From: Solirubrobacterales bacterium | Lineage (GTDB): Bacteria > Actinomycetota > Thermoleophilia > Solirubrobacterales > Solirubrobacteraceae | DNA length: 5,914 nt | Direction of reading: 5' to 3' | Assembly: GCA_017354065.1 (NCBI GenBank) | Contig: JAFMRN010000033.1 | Location: 7,075-12,988 of the forward strand | Shown here: one piece after another, positions 1 through 4,858 of the stretch | How positions within the stretch are numbered: position 1 is the stretch's first letter | Layout: each line of letters opens with the position of its first letter | The notes under the pieces: generated by a model | What the model saw: the letters and a program-made list of their open reading frames with translations, nothing else | What the model was told of the DNA's origin: nothing | Database searches by the model: none | Translations under genes and position numbers: made by a program

Positions 1-190
1 TCCGGGCGTCGCGCTGCACGCCGGCGGTGCCGGCGGAGGCGTTAGTCCCGGAGGGGTGGCCGCTTGAGGCAACCGCGGGGATCGCCCAGGCCGCCAGGAC
101 GACGATCAGCAGCCCGAAGGCGCCGAACAGTCCCAGCGACCGCTTAGAGGTCGAGCGAAACCGTTGAAGGTTTGGTGGAGCCGGGCGCAT
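1..190 (-). CDS. Exported or membrane-anchored protein, N-terminal part (runs off the left edge)
   Basis: This reading frame starts at an ATG (190-188) and stays open for 63 codons to the window edge. An in-frame TGA shortly upstream limits the start to this ATG or a TTG three codons earlier. About 20 polar and basic residues, ending in SKR, precede a hydrophobic stretch (roughly residues 19-39, GLFGAFGLLIVVLAAWAIPA). A small-residue AVA-S site follows, then a Ser/Gly/Thr/Ala-rich segment. This is the layout of a Sec signal peptide or a single N-terminal membrane anchor, with the rest outside the membrane. The ATG lies inside the 3' end of the lipoprotein gene, a 47-bp overlap in another frame, which suggests translational coupling in one operon. 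There is no clear Shine-Dalgarno sequence. The family cannot be named because the body of the protein lies outside the window. Confidence 0.62.
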   Translation of the reverse strand, partial: MRPAPPNLQRFRSTSKRSLGLFGAFGLLIVVLAAWAIPAVASSGHPSGTNASAGTAGVQRDAR

Positions 191-728
191 AGATGTCAAG
201 CGTCAGCGGCCGGTTCTGGTACGCGGACTGCGGCAGCTGGAACAGGACCAGGCCGCCGTCGGTCGGCCCTGCGGCCGCCGTTGAGTCGAGGTTCGGTTCG
301 GTGTCGTTTTGACCGAGTTTCTGCGAAGTCCATGCGTACGGGTTGATGCTCGCTTTGAGGGGCGTGGGCTTGAAGACGTCACCTTGGGAATCGGTGACCT
401 CAAACTTTCCAGACGTTGGCAAGGTCTGTTTGTTCTGGTTTTTCGCCCACAGGAAAACTCCGAACCAAAACTTCGAGCCTGAAAGTTTCTGTGCACCCTT
501 CAGCCCTGCAAAATACTGGGAATCGGTAGTTCCGAACGGGTTCAGCTGCCGGCTCTCCTCGACCTGGTAGGTCACGCCGTGAACGTTGAAGTAGGGCTCA
601 CCGCCGGCTGAGAGCTGGTCCTGGGACACGCCCGTGAGGGTCTTTCGCTGGCAGCCACTGAGGGCGAGCGCTACGACGATGATCCCCAGCAGGGCGCCGG
701 CGCGAAGGGATTTGGTGTGAAACGGCAT
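144..728 (-). CDS. Secreted lipoprotein with a Telokin-like/DUF4352-type beta domain (putative)
   Basis: This encodes a 194-residue lipoprotein of unknown function. The N-terminus has basic residues (K6, R9), a hydrophobic core (about residues 10-24) and a lipobox LSGC with the lipidated Cys at 26. This predicts signal peptidase II processing and anchoring in the membrane, facing outward. The mature part has beta-rich patterns: an aromatic strand around FWFGVFLWAKN, a VTDSQGDVFKP turn, and a C-terminal LVLFQLP...LTLDIYAPG segment. These resemble small extracellular Ig-like domains of the DUF4352/Telokin-like kind; the resemblance is an inference. I chose the ATG at 728; a TTG two codons upstream (734) is possible and neither has a good ribosome site. 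Base composition is clearly lower in GC than the neighbours (28 of 60 G+C at 421-480). It is probably co-transcribed with the overlapping downstream exported protein. Confidence 0.8.
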   Translation of the reverse strand: MPFHTKSLRAGALLGIIVVALALSGCQRKTLTGVSQDQLSAGGEPYFNVHGVTYQVEESRQLNPFGTTDSQYFAGLKGAQKLSGSKFWFGVFLWAKNQNKQTLPTSGKFEVTDSQGDVFKPTPLKASINPYAWTSQKLGQNDTEPNLDSTAAAGPTDGGLVLFQLPQSAYQNRPLTLDIYAPGSTKPSTVSLDL

Positions 729-744
729 CTTCAAAGCGGGCGAA

Positions 745-750
745 AGTCTA
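745..750 (-). promoter_or_regulatory. Possible -10 box for the lipoprotein gene
   Basis: On the minus strand TAGACT fits the actinobacterial TANNNT -10 pattern. It lies 16 nt before the ATG at 728, which would give a leader of about 9 nt and fits the absence of a Shine-Dalgarno sequence. No -35 box is obvious. The upstream zinc-cluster gene ends only 66 bp away on the same strand, so read-through from that gene is equally possible. Confidence 0.25.
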
Positions 751-794
751 ACCGGCGTGCGGTCGGGTTGCGTGCTGGCGCCCGCCCCGGAGAT

Positions 795-1160
795 TTAGCT
801 GCGTTCGCGCTTATCGATAACGCGGATCGTGTGCCCGAATTCGGGCCCATGCACGGTGCGCGTGTGCTCGGCGCTGGCACGCTCGCCGCCGGCGCACAGC
901 TCACAGCGGATCTGTCCGGAGGCGTACTCGTGCACGCGCTCGCCGATCAGCAGTGTGCGGGCACAGCGCCCACAGCGCTGGATCTCGTCGGACAGGCCGA
1001 TCAGGCTGCGCTGGAGCAATGCCGAGCCCAGCGGCCCCATGTCGCCCGGGTCGCGGATCTCCGGCTCTGGACGACGTCCGGGCTCGGTCGGCTCCGGCTC
1101 GTTCGAGGGGTGCGGCGGCGCGGCGGTGGCATCGCGCCCAGTGGTTTGAAGCATGGCCAT
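795..1160 (-). CDS. Small zinc-cluster protein (CxxC-x19-CxxC), unknown function
   Basis: This encodes 121 residues from the chosen ATG at 1160. Residues 10-40 are low-complexity, rich in Pro, Glu and Arg, and probably disordered. Residues 44-61 look helical. Then comes a Cys cluster: C63-x2-C66, 19 residues, C86-x2-C89, reading CGRCARTLLIGERVHEY before the second pair. This spacing suits a single structural zinc. The tail is basic, ending KRERS. No signal peptide is seen, so it is probably cytoplasmic. An in-frame GTG at 1187 follows an AGGGG sequence too closely to serve as its ribosome site, and a further upstream start is also open, so the N-terminus is uncertain. It is divergently transcribed from the zinc-ribbon FHA gene. 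I do not recognise a named family. Protein binding or nucleic-acid binding are both possible. Confidence 0.68.
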   Translation of the reverse strand: MAMLQTTGRDATAAPPHPSNEPEPTEPGRRPEPEIRDPGDMGPLGSALLQRSLIGLSDEIQRCGRCARTLLIGERVHEYASGQIRCELCAGGERASAEHTRTVHGPEFGHTIRVIDKRERS

Positions 1161-1249
1161 GCCGAGGCTTTCGTGGCGATCGGTCACTCCCCTGCCCGCA
1201 ACTCTGCGGAGCCACAAGTTTTAAGGCGTACATAGAGCCAATCACGGGG

Positions 1250-1255
1250 TATGAT
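1250..1255 (+). promoter_or_regulatory. Candidate -10 box for the FHA-parA unit
   Basis: TATGAT matches TATAAT at five of six positions and lies in the AT-richer part of the divergent intergenic region. The hexamer 17 bp upstream (CGTACA, 1227-1232) matches TTGACA only at ACA. Transcription would begin near 1262, giving a leader of about 58 nt that starts with a small GC hairpin (CAGGC 1269-1273 with GCCTG 1282-1286). Confidence 0.4.
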
Positions 1256-1304
1256 TGTTGTCCGCAGGCAGGCTGGCCCCGGCCTGTCGGCCCTTTGATC
1301 GCCC

Positions 1305-1310
1305 AAGGAG
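1305..1310 (+). promoter_or_regulatory. Shine-Dalgarno site of the FHA gene
   Basis: AAGGAG ends 9 nt before the ATG at 1320 and is one of the two clear ribosome sites in the window. It fixes the FHA protein start at 1320. Confidence 0.75.
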
Positions 1311-1319
1311 AGTGCTGCA

Positions 1320-1907
1320 ATGAGAGCTTGGATGGCAGGCGACGTTGCCGGTACCGGAACCTTCCGCTGTACCGAGTGTGACCACCAGGTCTCACTCGAC
1401 GATGTGGACGGGCTGCCGGTCTGCCCCAACTGTGGCGGCAAGGAGTTCGTCCGTGCCTCGCTGTTCTCAACGGCCCAGACGCCGCTGTTGGACTTCCGGC
1501 CCGCCACCTCCGGCGGCGCCGAGGAGGACCACTGGATCACGGAGCTGAGGGAAGCGATAGAGCTGCCCGGTCAGTATCTCGGCTACAAGGGCGGTGATGG
1601 CCACGTGGTCAGTTTCCCCCTCCGCCGCGAGTGGACCCGGATCGGACGCAGCCTCGCAGCCGACATCCGTTTTGACGACGCGACGGTGTCCCGGCGGCAC
1701 GCGCTGATCGTGCGCCAGCCCGACGGCCTGCGCGTGCTGGACGACCGTTCCCTGAACGGCGTGTTCGTGAACGGCGAGCGCGTTGAGTGGAGCACCCTGG
1801 CCGACGGCGACGAGATCGTGATCGGACGCCACCACCTGAACTTCATGGACGTGCCGGCCGTGTCCGGCATGCGTTTCAGCGGCTCCGCGCGGGAGAGCGA
1901 CGCGTAG
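1320..1907 (+). CDS. Zinc-ribbon and FHA domain protein (phosphothreonine-binding adaptor)
   Basis: This is a 195-residue cytoplasmic adaptor. Residues 17-38 form a zinc ribbon with C17-x2-C20 and C35-x2-C38 (FRCTECDH, then VCPNCGGK). A linker of about 45 residues follows. Residues 97-177 form a forkhead-associated (FHA) domain with the conserved phosphopeptide-binding residues: G109-R110-S111, S124-x2-H127 and S144-L-N146-G147. FHA domains bind phosphothreonine peptides, usually made by Ser/Thr kinases of the PknB type; no kinase is in the window. The core residues are intact, so binding ability is expected. There is no membrane segment. The start has a strong ribosome site. The gene is followed 61 bp later by a ParA ATPase on the same strand and is divergent from another zinc-cluster gene, suggesting a joint role. 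The partner and process are unknown. Confidence 0.9.
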   Translation: MRAWMAGDVAGTGTFRCTECDHQVSLDDVDGLPVCPNCGGKEFVRASLFSTAQTPLLDFRPATSGGAEEDHWITELREAIELPGQYLGYKGGDGHVVSFPLRREWTRIGRSLAADIRFDDATVSRRHALIVRQPDGLRVLDDRSLNGVFVNGERVEWSTLADGDEIVIGRHHLNFMDVPAVSGMRFSGSARESDA

Positions 1908-1920
1908 GGGAGCGTCCGCT

Positions 1921-1952
1921 CGGGGTTGCTGAACTCAAAGTCAGCAACCCCG
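1921..1952. promoter_or_regulatory. Perfect 12-bp inverted repeat: terminator stem or operator before parA
   Basis: CGGGGTTGCTGA (1921-1932) and TCAGCAACCCCG (1941-1952) are exact reverse complements around an 8-nt loop. The repeat starts 13 nt after the FHA stop codon, a usual place for a terminator, but no T-run follows the stem. Its centre lies about 31 bp before the likely transcription start of parA, covering where a -35 box would be, so it may instead be a protein-binding operator. Confidence 0.6.
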
Positions 1953-1955
1953 CCT

Positions 1956-1961
1956 TATAGT
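1956..1961 (+). promoter_or_regulatory. Candidate -10 box giving a leaderless parA transcript
   Basis: TATAGT matches TATAAT at five of six positions. It ends 7 nt before the parA ATG, so transcription would start at or next to the A of the start codon. No Shine-Dalgarno sequence precedes the ATG, as expected for a leaderless mRNA, which is common in actinobacteria. Confidence 0.5.
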
Positions 1962-1968
1962 GCGCGCG

Positions 1969-2754
1969 ATGCCCACCATCGCGGTTCTGTCGCAGAAGGG
2001 TGGCACCGGCAAGACCACGACGGTGCGAACGCTGACGGACATCTTCCGGCGCCTCGGGTTGAGGGTGCTCGCCGTGGATCTCGACCCCCAGGGCAACCTG
2101 TCTGACTACCTGGATGTCAGTCCCGACGTGAACCCGACGCTCGGTGAGGTGCTGACCGGGCAGGCGACGATCCAGCAGGCGATCCACAATGACGTGGTGC
2201 CCGCCAACCTCGGGCTGGCCGAGGCTGAGCTGATGCTCGGCGGCAAGATGGGCCGCGAGCTGTCGCTGAAGCGCGCGCTGCGCGGGGTCAAGGACGACTA
2301 CGACCTGATCCTGATCGACTGCCCGCCCCAGCTCGGCCTGCTGACCGTCAACGCGCTGGTCGCCTCGGACTGGGCGCTGCTGTCCGCGGAGGCGCAGTAC
2401 TTCGCGATGCAGGGCGTCGAGCAGGCCCTGGACGTGATCGAGCTGGCGCGTGAGTCGCTGAACCCCGACCTGAAATGGCTCGGCGTGATCCTGAACATCG
2501 CGGACATGCGCACGCGGCACTCACGTGAGGCCTTCGAATCGCTGCGCACCCACTTCGGAGAGAAGCTGCTGGACACGACGGTGCGCTCCTCGATCGCCTA
2601 TGCCGAGTCGGCCGAGCGCGCGGTGTCGATCATTGACTACCGCCCGGATCTGGGCGCCGACTATCTGAACATCGCGGACGAGCTGCTGCGGCGGCTGGGG
2701 ATGCCGGAAGCGCAAGCGCGGCTCGGCGAGTTCGTGGCCGACCGGATGGGGTGA
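1969..2754 (+). CDS. ParA/Soj-family ATPase (orphan, no ParB adjacent)
   Basis: This is a 261-residue ParA/MinD-superfamily ATPase of usual length. The deviant Walker A is at residues 10-17 (KGGTGKTT, with the signature first Lys), the A' motif at 37-43 (DLDPQGN) and Walker B at about 113-120 (LILIDCPP). Such proteins dimerise on ATP, bind DNA or membrane, and position chromosomes, plasmids or protein clusters in the cell. No C-terminal amphipathic MinD-type membrane helix is evident, so a DNA-surface ParA is more likely than MinD. The ATG at 1969 was chosen because the ParA fold begins directly there (PTIAVLSQKGG); a GTG three codons earlier would overlap the -10 box. There is no parB, parS-like site or gidB nearby, so this is probably not the main chromosomal segregation ParA. 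The gene before it encodes an FHA adaptor, a possible partner. Confidence 0.93.
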   Translation: MPTIAVLSQKGGTGKTTTVRTLTDIFRRLGLRVLAVDLDPQGNLSDYLDVSPDVNPTLGEVLTGQATIQQAIHNDVVPANLGLAEAELMLGGKMGRELSLKRALRGVKDDYDLILIDCPPQLGLLTVNALVASDWALLSAEAQYFAMQGVEQALDVIELARESLNPDLKWLGVILNIADMRTRHSREAFESLRTHFGEKLLDTTVRSSIAYAESAERAVSIIDYRPDLGADYLNIADELLRRLGMPEAQARLGEFVADRMG

Positions 2755-2760
2755 CCCGAG

Positions 2761-2784
2761 TTTTGGGCGCTATAGCGCCCAAAA
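2761..2784. terminator. Symmetric palindrome between convergent genes, probable bidirectional terminator
   Basis: TTTTGGGCGC, TATA and GCGCCCAAAA together make a perfect 24-bp palindrome, 6 nt after the parA stop and 14 nt after the thrB stop on the other strand. The RNA of either strand can form the same stem: six G/C pairs plus four A/U pairs around a 4-nt loop. The T-run lies before the stem and the A-run after it, so this is not a classical stem plus U-tract. The convergent position still favours termination in both directions. Confidence 0.55.
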
Positions 2785-2798
2785 GCGCACTCCACCCC

Positions 2799-3650
2799 CT
2801 ACATCGAGGTGACGTACGCCCCCTGCGGCTCGAATGGCGCCCGTATCACCGAAGCCCAGCCGCTGACCTCCGCGCGCAGTGCCTCGACCACGGGCCCGGT
2901 CGACTCGACCGTGGTCCAGAACAGCGCGGTCGGCCCCGCGCCGGACACGGTGGCGCCCAGCGCGCCGAACTCGCGCGCACGTGAGATCAGCTCGAAAGAC
3001 CGCGAGAACAGGTGCGCGCGGGCAGACTGGTGCAGGCGGTCGGACAGCCCGGCGGCGATCAGCTCGAAGTCACCGCGCGACAGGCCCAGGAGCAGCCGCG
3101 CCGCGGAGGCCACGTTGAAGACCGCGTCCTCGCGGGGCACGTTCGGAGCCAGCGCGGCGCGGGCCTCGCGGGTGCGCACGGGCACGGAGGGCACCAGCAG
3201 CACCGCCTCCAGCCCGAAGGGCGCGTCCAGACGGTCCACGCGGTCCCCGGTGGCGATCACGATCCCGCCCTCCAAGGCGGCCGCGACGTTGTCCGGGTGG
3301 CCCTCCAGCCCGGTCGCCAACCCCAGCAGATCGGCGTCGAGCTCATACAGGTGATCGGCGGCCATCAGACCCGCGACCACGGCCGCGGCGGAGGATCCGA
3401 GCCCGCCGGACAGGGGGATCTCAGAGCGCAGGTGGAACTCGAAGCGGTCGGCGGGCGCCAGCGCTTCAAAGCCGCGCACCACAAGGTTCTGGCGGTCACG
3501 ACGGACCGCCAGGTCGGTGTGGATGCCAAAGCGCCCGGTCTCGACCACCTCGACCTCGAGGTGCAGCGCCAGCGCGGCCCCCAGCACGTCGAACCCCGGC
3601 CCGAGGTTCGCCGATGACGCGGGCACGCGAACGACCCGGCGGCGTTCCAT
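2799..3650 (-). CDS. thrB: Homoserine kinase
   Basis: This 283-residue enzyme phosphorylates L-homoserine with ATP to O-phospho-L-homoserine, the fourth step from aspartate to threonine, in the cytoplasm. It is a GHMP kinase with all three family motifs: the N-terminal substrate region PASSANLGPGFDVLG (residues 10-24), the ATP-binding glycine loop PLSGGLGSSAAA (79-90) and the C-terminal GATVSGAGPTALF (about 232-244). Length is slightly short of the usual 300. The start at 3650 is fixed by GGAGGT seven nt upstream and by the family's N-terminus. The frame is open further upstream through tandem repeats, but that extension is not protein-like. It follows thrC on the same strand with a 109-bp gap, so the two are probably one transcript. 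No homoserine dehydrogenase gene is within the window. Confidence 0.96.
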   Translation of the reverse strand: MERRRVVRVPASSANLGPGFDVLGAALALHLEVEVVETGRFGIHTDLAVRRDRQNLVVRGFEALAPADRFEFHLRSEIPLSGGLGSSAAAVVAGLMAADHLYELDADLLGLATGLEGHPDNVAAALEGGIVIATGDRVDRLDAPFGLEAVLLVPSVPVRTREARAALAPNVPREDAVFNVASAARLLLGLSRGDFELIAAGLSDRLHQSARAHLFSRSFELISRAREFGALGATVSGAGPTALFWTTVESTGPVVEALRAEVSGWASVIRAPFEPQGAYVTSM

Positions 3651-3657
3651 TAGCGCG

Positions 3658-3663
3658 ACCTCC
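3658..3663 (-). promoter_or_regulatory. thrB: Shine-Dalgarno site of thrB
   Basis: On the minus strand GGAGGT stands 7 nt before the ATG at 3650. It decides the thrB start against the longer open frame reaching back to 3788. Confidence 0.8.
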
Positions 3664-3670
3664 GGTCGGG

Positions 3671-3716
3671 GGAGGGGCCCGCCTCCGCGGATTCGTGGAG
3701 GGGCCCGCCTCCGCGG
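3671..3716. repeat. Tandem direct repeat, 20-bp identical core, 26-bp period
   Basis: The same 20-bp core occurs at 3671-3690 and 3697-3716, separated by 6 bp. Each copy contains GGAGG and CCTCC arms around GGCCCG, so each can fold into a short hairpin on either strand. The repeat sits in the thrC-thrB spacer just upstream of the thrB ribosome site and contains purine-rich sequence resembling it. Confidence 0.85.
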
Positions 3717-3724
3717 CCATGTGG

Positions 3725-3761
3725 CCGCTCCGGCACCCTCCTGGACCGCTCCGGCACCCTC
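3725..3761. repeat. Second tandem direct repeat, 16-bp identical core, 21-bp period
   Basis: CCGCTCCGGCACCCTC occurs at 3725-3740 and again at 3746-3761. The second copy runs into the thrC stop codon (3762-3760), so the thrC end is part of the repeat. It is a different sequence from the 26-bp repeat next to it. A 21-bp period is close to two helical turns. Confidence 0.8.
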
Positions 3762-4770
3762 ATAGAACCGCCGACACGATCGCCTCAAGCTCGGCGTCGC
3801 AGGCGATCACGCCGTCAACCTGGCTCAGGGCCGTGTCCGGGTCCTTCAGGCCGTTGCCGGTCAGCACGCAGGCGATCCGCTCGGCACCGCCCGCACCAAA
3901 CGCCAGCAGGCCCGCGACGGACGCCGCCGACGCGGGCTCACAGAAGACCCCCTCCTCCCGCGCCAGGAACCGGTACGCGTCGAGGATCTGCTCGTCTGTC
4001 ACGGCGTTGACAGCGCCGCCGGAGGCGGTCATCGCCTCCATCGCCTGCTCCCAGCGGGCGGGGTTGCCGATCCGGATCGCGGAGGCGACGGTCTCGGGGT
4101 TCTCGACCGGCTTGCCGGACACCAGCGGCGCGGCGCCGGCCGCCTGGAAGCCACGCATCCGCGGGTGGACGCCGCGCTCTGAGAAACCGCGCCAGTAGGC
4201 GGTGATGTTGCCGGCGTTCCCGACCGGGATGCAGAGCGCGTCGATCGCGCCGTCCATCTGCTCCAAAAGCTCAAAGGAAGCGGTCTTCTGGCCCTCGATC
4301 CGGAACTCGTTGACCGAGTTGACCAGTGAAATCGGGTGCTCGTCGGCGATCGCGCGCACGAGCCGCAGGCCGGCGTCGAAGTTGCCGTTGATCGAGACGA
4401 CCTTGGCGCCGTAGATCAGCGCCTGGGCCAGCTTCCCCAGCGCGATCTTGCCCTCGGGCACGAGCACCACGCCCTGGATGCCGGCGCGCGCCGCGTAGGC
4501 AGCGAGTGAGGCCGCGGTGTTTCCGGTGGACGCGCAGATGACCGCTTCGGCGCCCTCACGCAGCGCCGCAGACACCGCGGTGGTCATCCCCCGGTCCTTG
4601 AAGGACCCGGTCGGGTTGGCGCCCTCCAGCTTCAGGAAGACCTCGGCGCCGACACGGGCGGACAGCCGCGGTGCGGGCACCAGCGGGGTGCCGCCCTCCT
4701 CGAGCGACACCACGGGGTCCCCCTCCGCGAAGGGCAGGTACTGGCGATAGCGCTCGATCAGGCCTGGCAT
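3760..4770 (-). CDS. thrC: Threonine synthase (pyridoxal phosphate enzyme)
   Basis: This 336-residue enzyme converts O-phospho-L-homoserine and water to L-threonine and phosphate, the last step of threonine synthesis. It is a fold-type II pyridoxal phosphate enzyme. Visible motifs are GSFKDRGM with the cofactor Schiff-base lysine K58, the substrate loop STGNTAAS (81-88), the phosphate-binding loop GNAGN (184-188) and the late CEPASAAS segment. The length fits the short bacterial class (about 350 residues). The ATG at 4770 was chosen because family proteins begin close to this point (GLIERYRQYLP). An ATG five codons upstream (4785) is possible and neither has a clear ribosome site. It is divergent from the MpaB-like gene and precedes thrB. 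The usual hom gene is absent from the upstream side. Confidence 0.96.
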   Translation of the reverse strand: MPGLIERYRQYLPFAEGDPVVSLEEGGTPLVPAPRLSARVGAEVFLKLEGANPTGSFKDRGMTTAVSAALREGAEAVICASTGNTAASLAAYAARAGIQGVVLVPEGKIALGKLAQALIYGAKVVSINGNFDAGLRLVRAIADEHPISLVNSVNEFRIEGQKTASFELLEQMDGAIDALCIPVGNAGNITAYWRGFSERGVHPRMRGFQAAGAAPLVSGKPVENPETVASAIRIGNPARWEQAMEAMTASGGAVNAVTDEQILDAYRFLAREEGVFCEPASAASVAGLLAFGAGGAERIACVLTGNGLKDPDTALSQVDGVIACDAELEAIVSAVL

Positions 4771-4846
4771 TGGGCGTCTGAGCATGCCAGAGGCGAGCCT
4801 CGGGTGTCCGCGCCAGCCGACTGCGCCGCCCACCGCCCGAGCGGTC

Positions 4847-4852
4847 CATACT
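4847..4852 (+). promoter_or_regulatory. Possible -10 box of a leaderless MpaB-like transcript
   Basis: CATACT ends 6 nt before the ATG at 4859. It matches TATAAT at four of six positions and lies in an otherwise GC-rich region with no Shine-Dalgarno sequence, the same arrangement as at parA. No -35 box is recognisable. Confidence 0.3.
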
Positions 4853-4858
4853 CGGTAC

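Noticed and set aside
194..199. Exact TTGACA on the minus strand just before the ATG at 190, a possible -35 box for an internal promoter
   Set aside because: No -10-like hexamer follows at 16-18 bp; the position shows ACCAAA inside the lipoprotein codons.
901..1470. Minus-strand open frame spanning the divergent promoter and both zinc-protein genes
   Set aside because: It crosses an AT-richer promoter region and the FHA start, is Arg/Pro/His-rich, and conflicts with two better genes.
1876..2520. Long minus-strand open frame opposite parA
   Set aside because: It is a mirror frame of the strongly supported ParA gene, rich in His, Gln, Arg and Val from GC-rich codons, with no recognisable domain.
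1908..2798. parS centromere sites near parA
   Set aside because: No TGTTTCACGTGAAACA-like sequence was seen; the two palindromes present are unrelated to it.
3012..3617. Long plus-strand open frame opposite thrB
   Set aside because: It lies antisense to thrB, which has all three GHMP motifs; the composition is that of a shadow frame.
3671..3761. CRISPR-like array
   Set aside because: There are only two copies of each repeat, with 5-6 bp spacers, far too few and too short for an array.
3651..3788. N-terminal extension of homoserine kinase through the repeats
   Set aside because: The Shine-Dalgarno site and family N-terminus both place the start at 3650; the extension only translates the tandem repeats.
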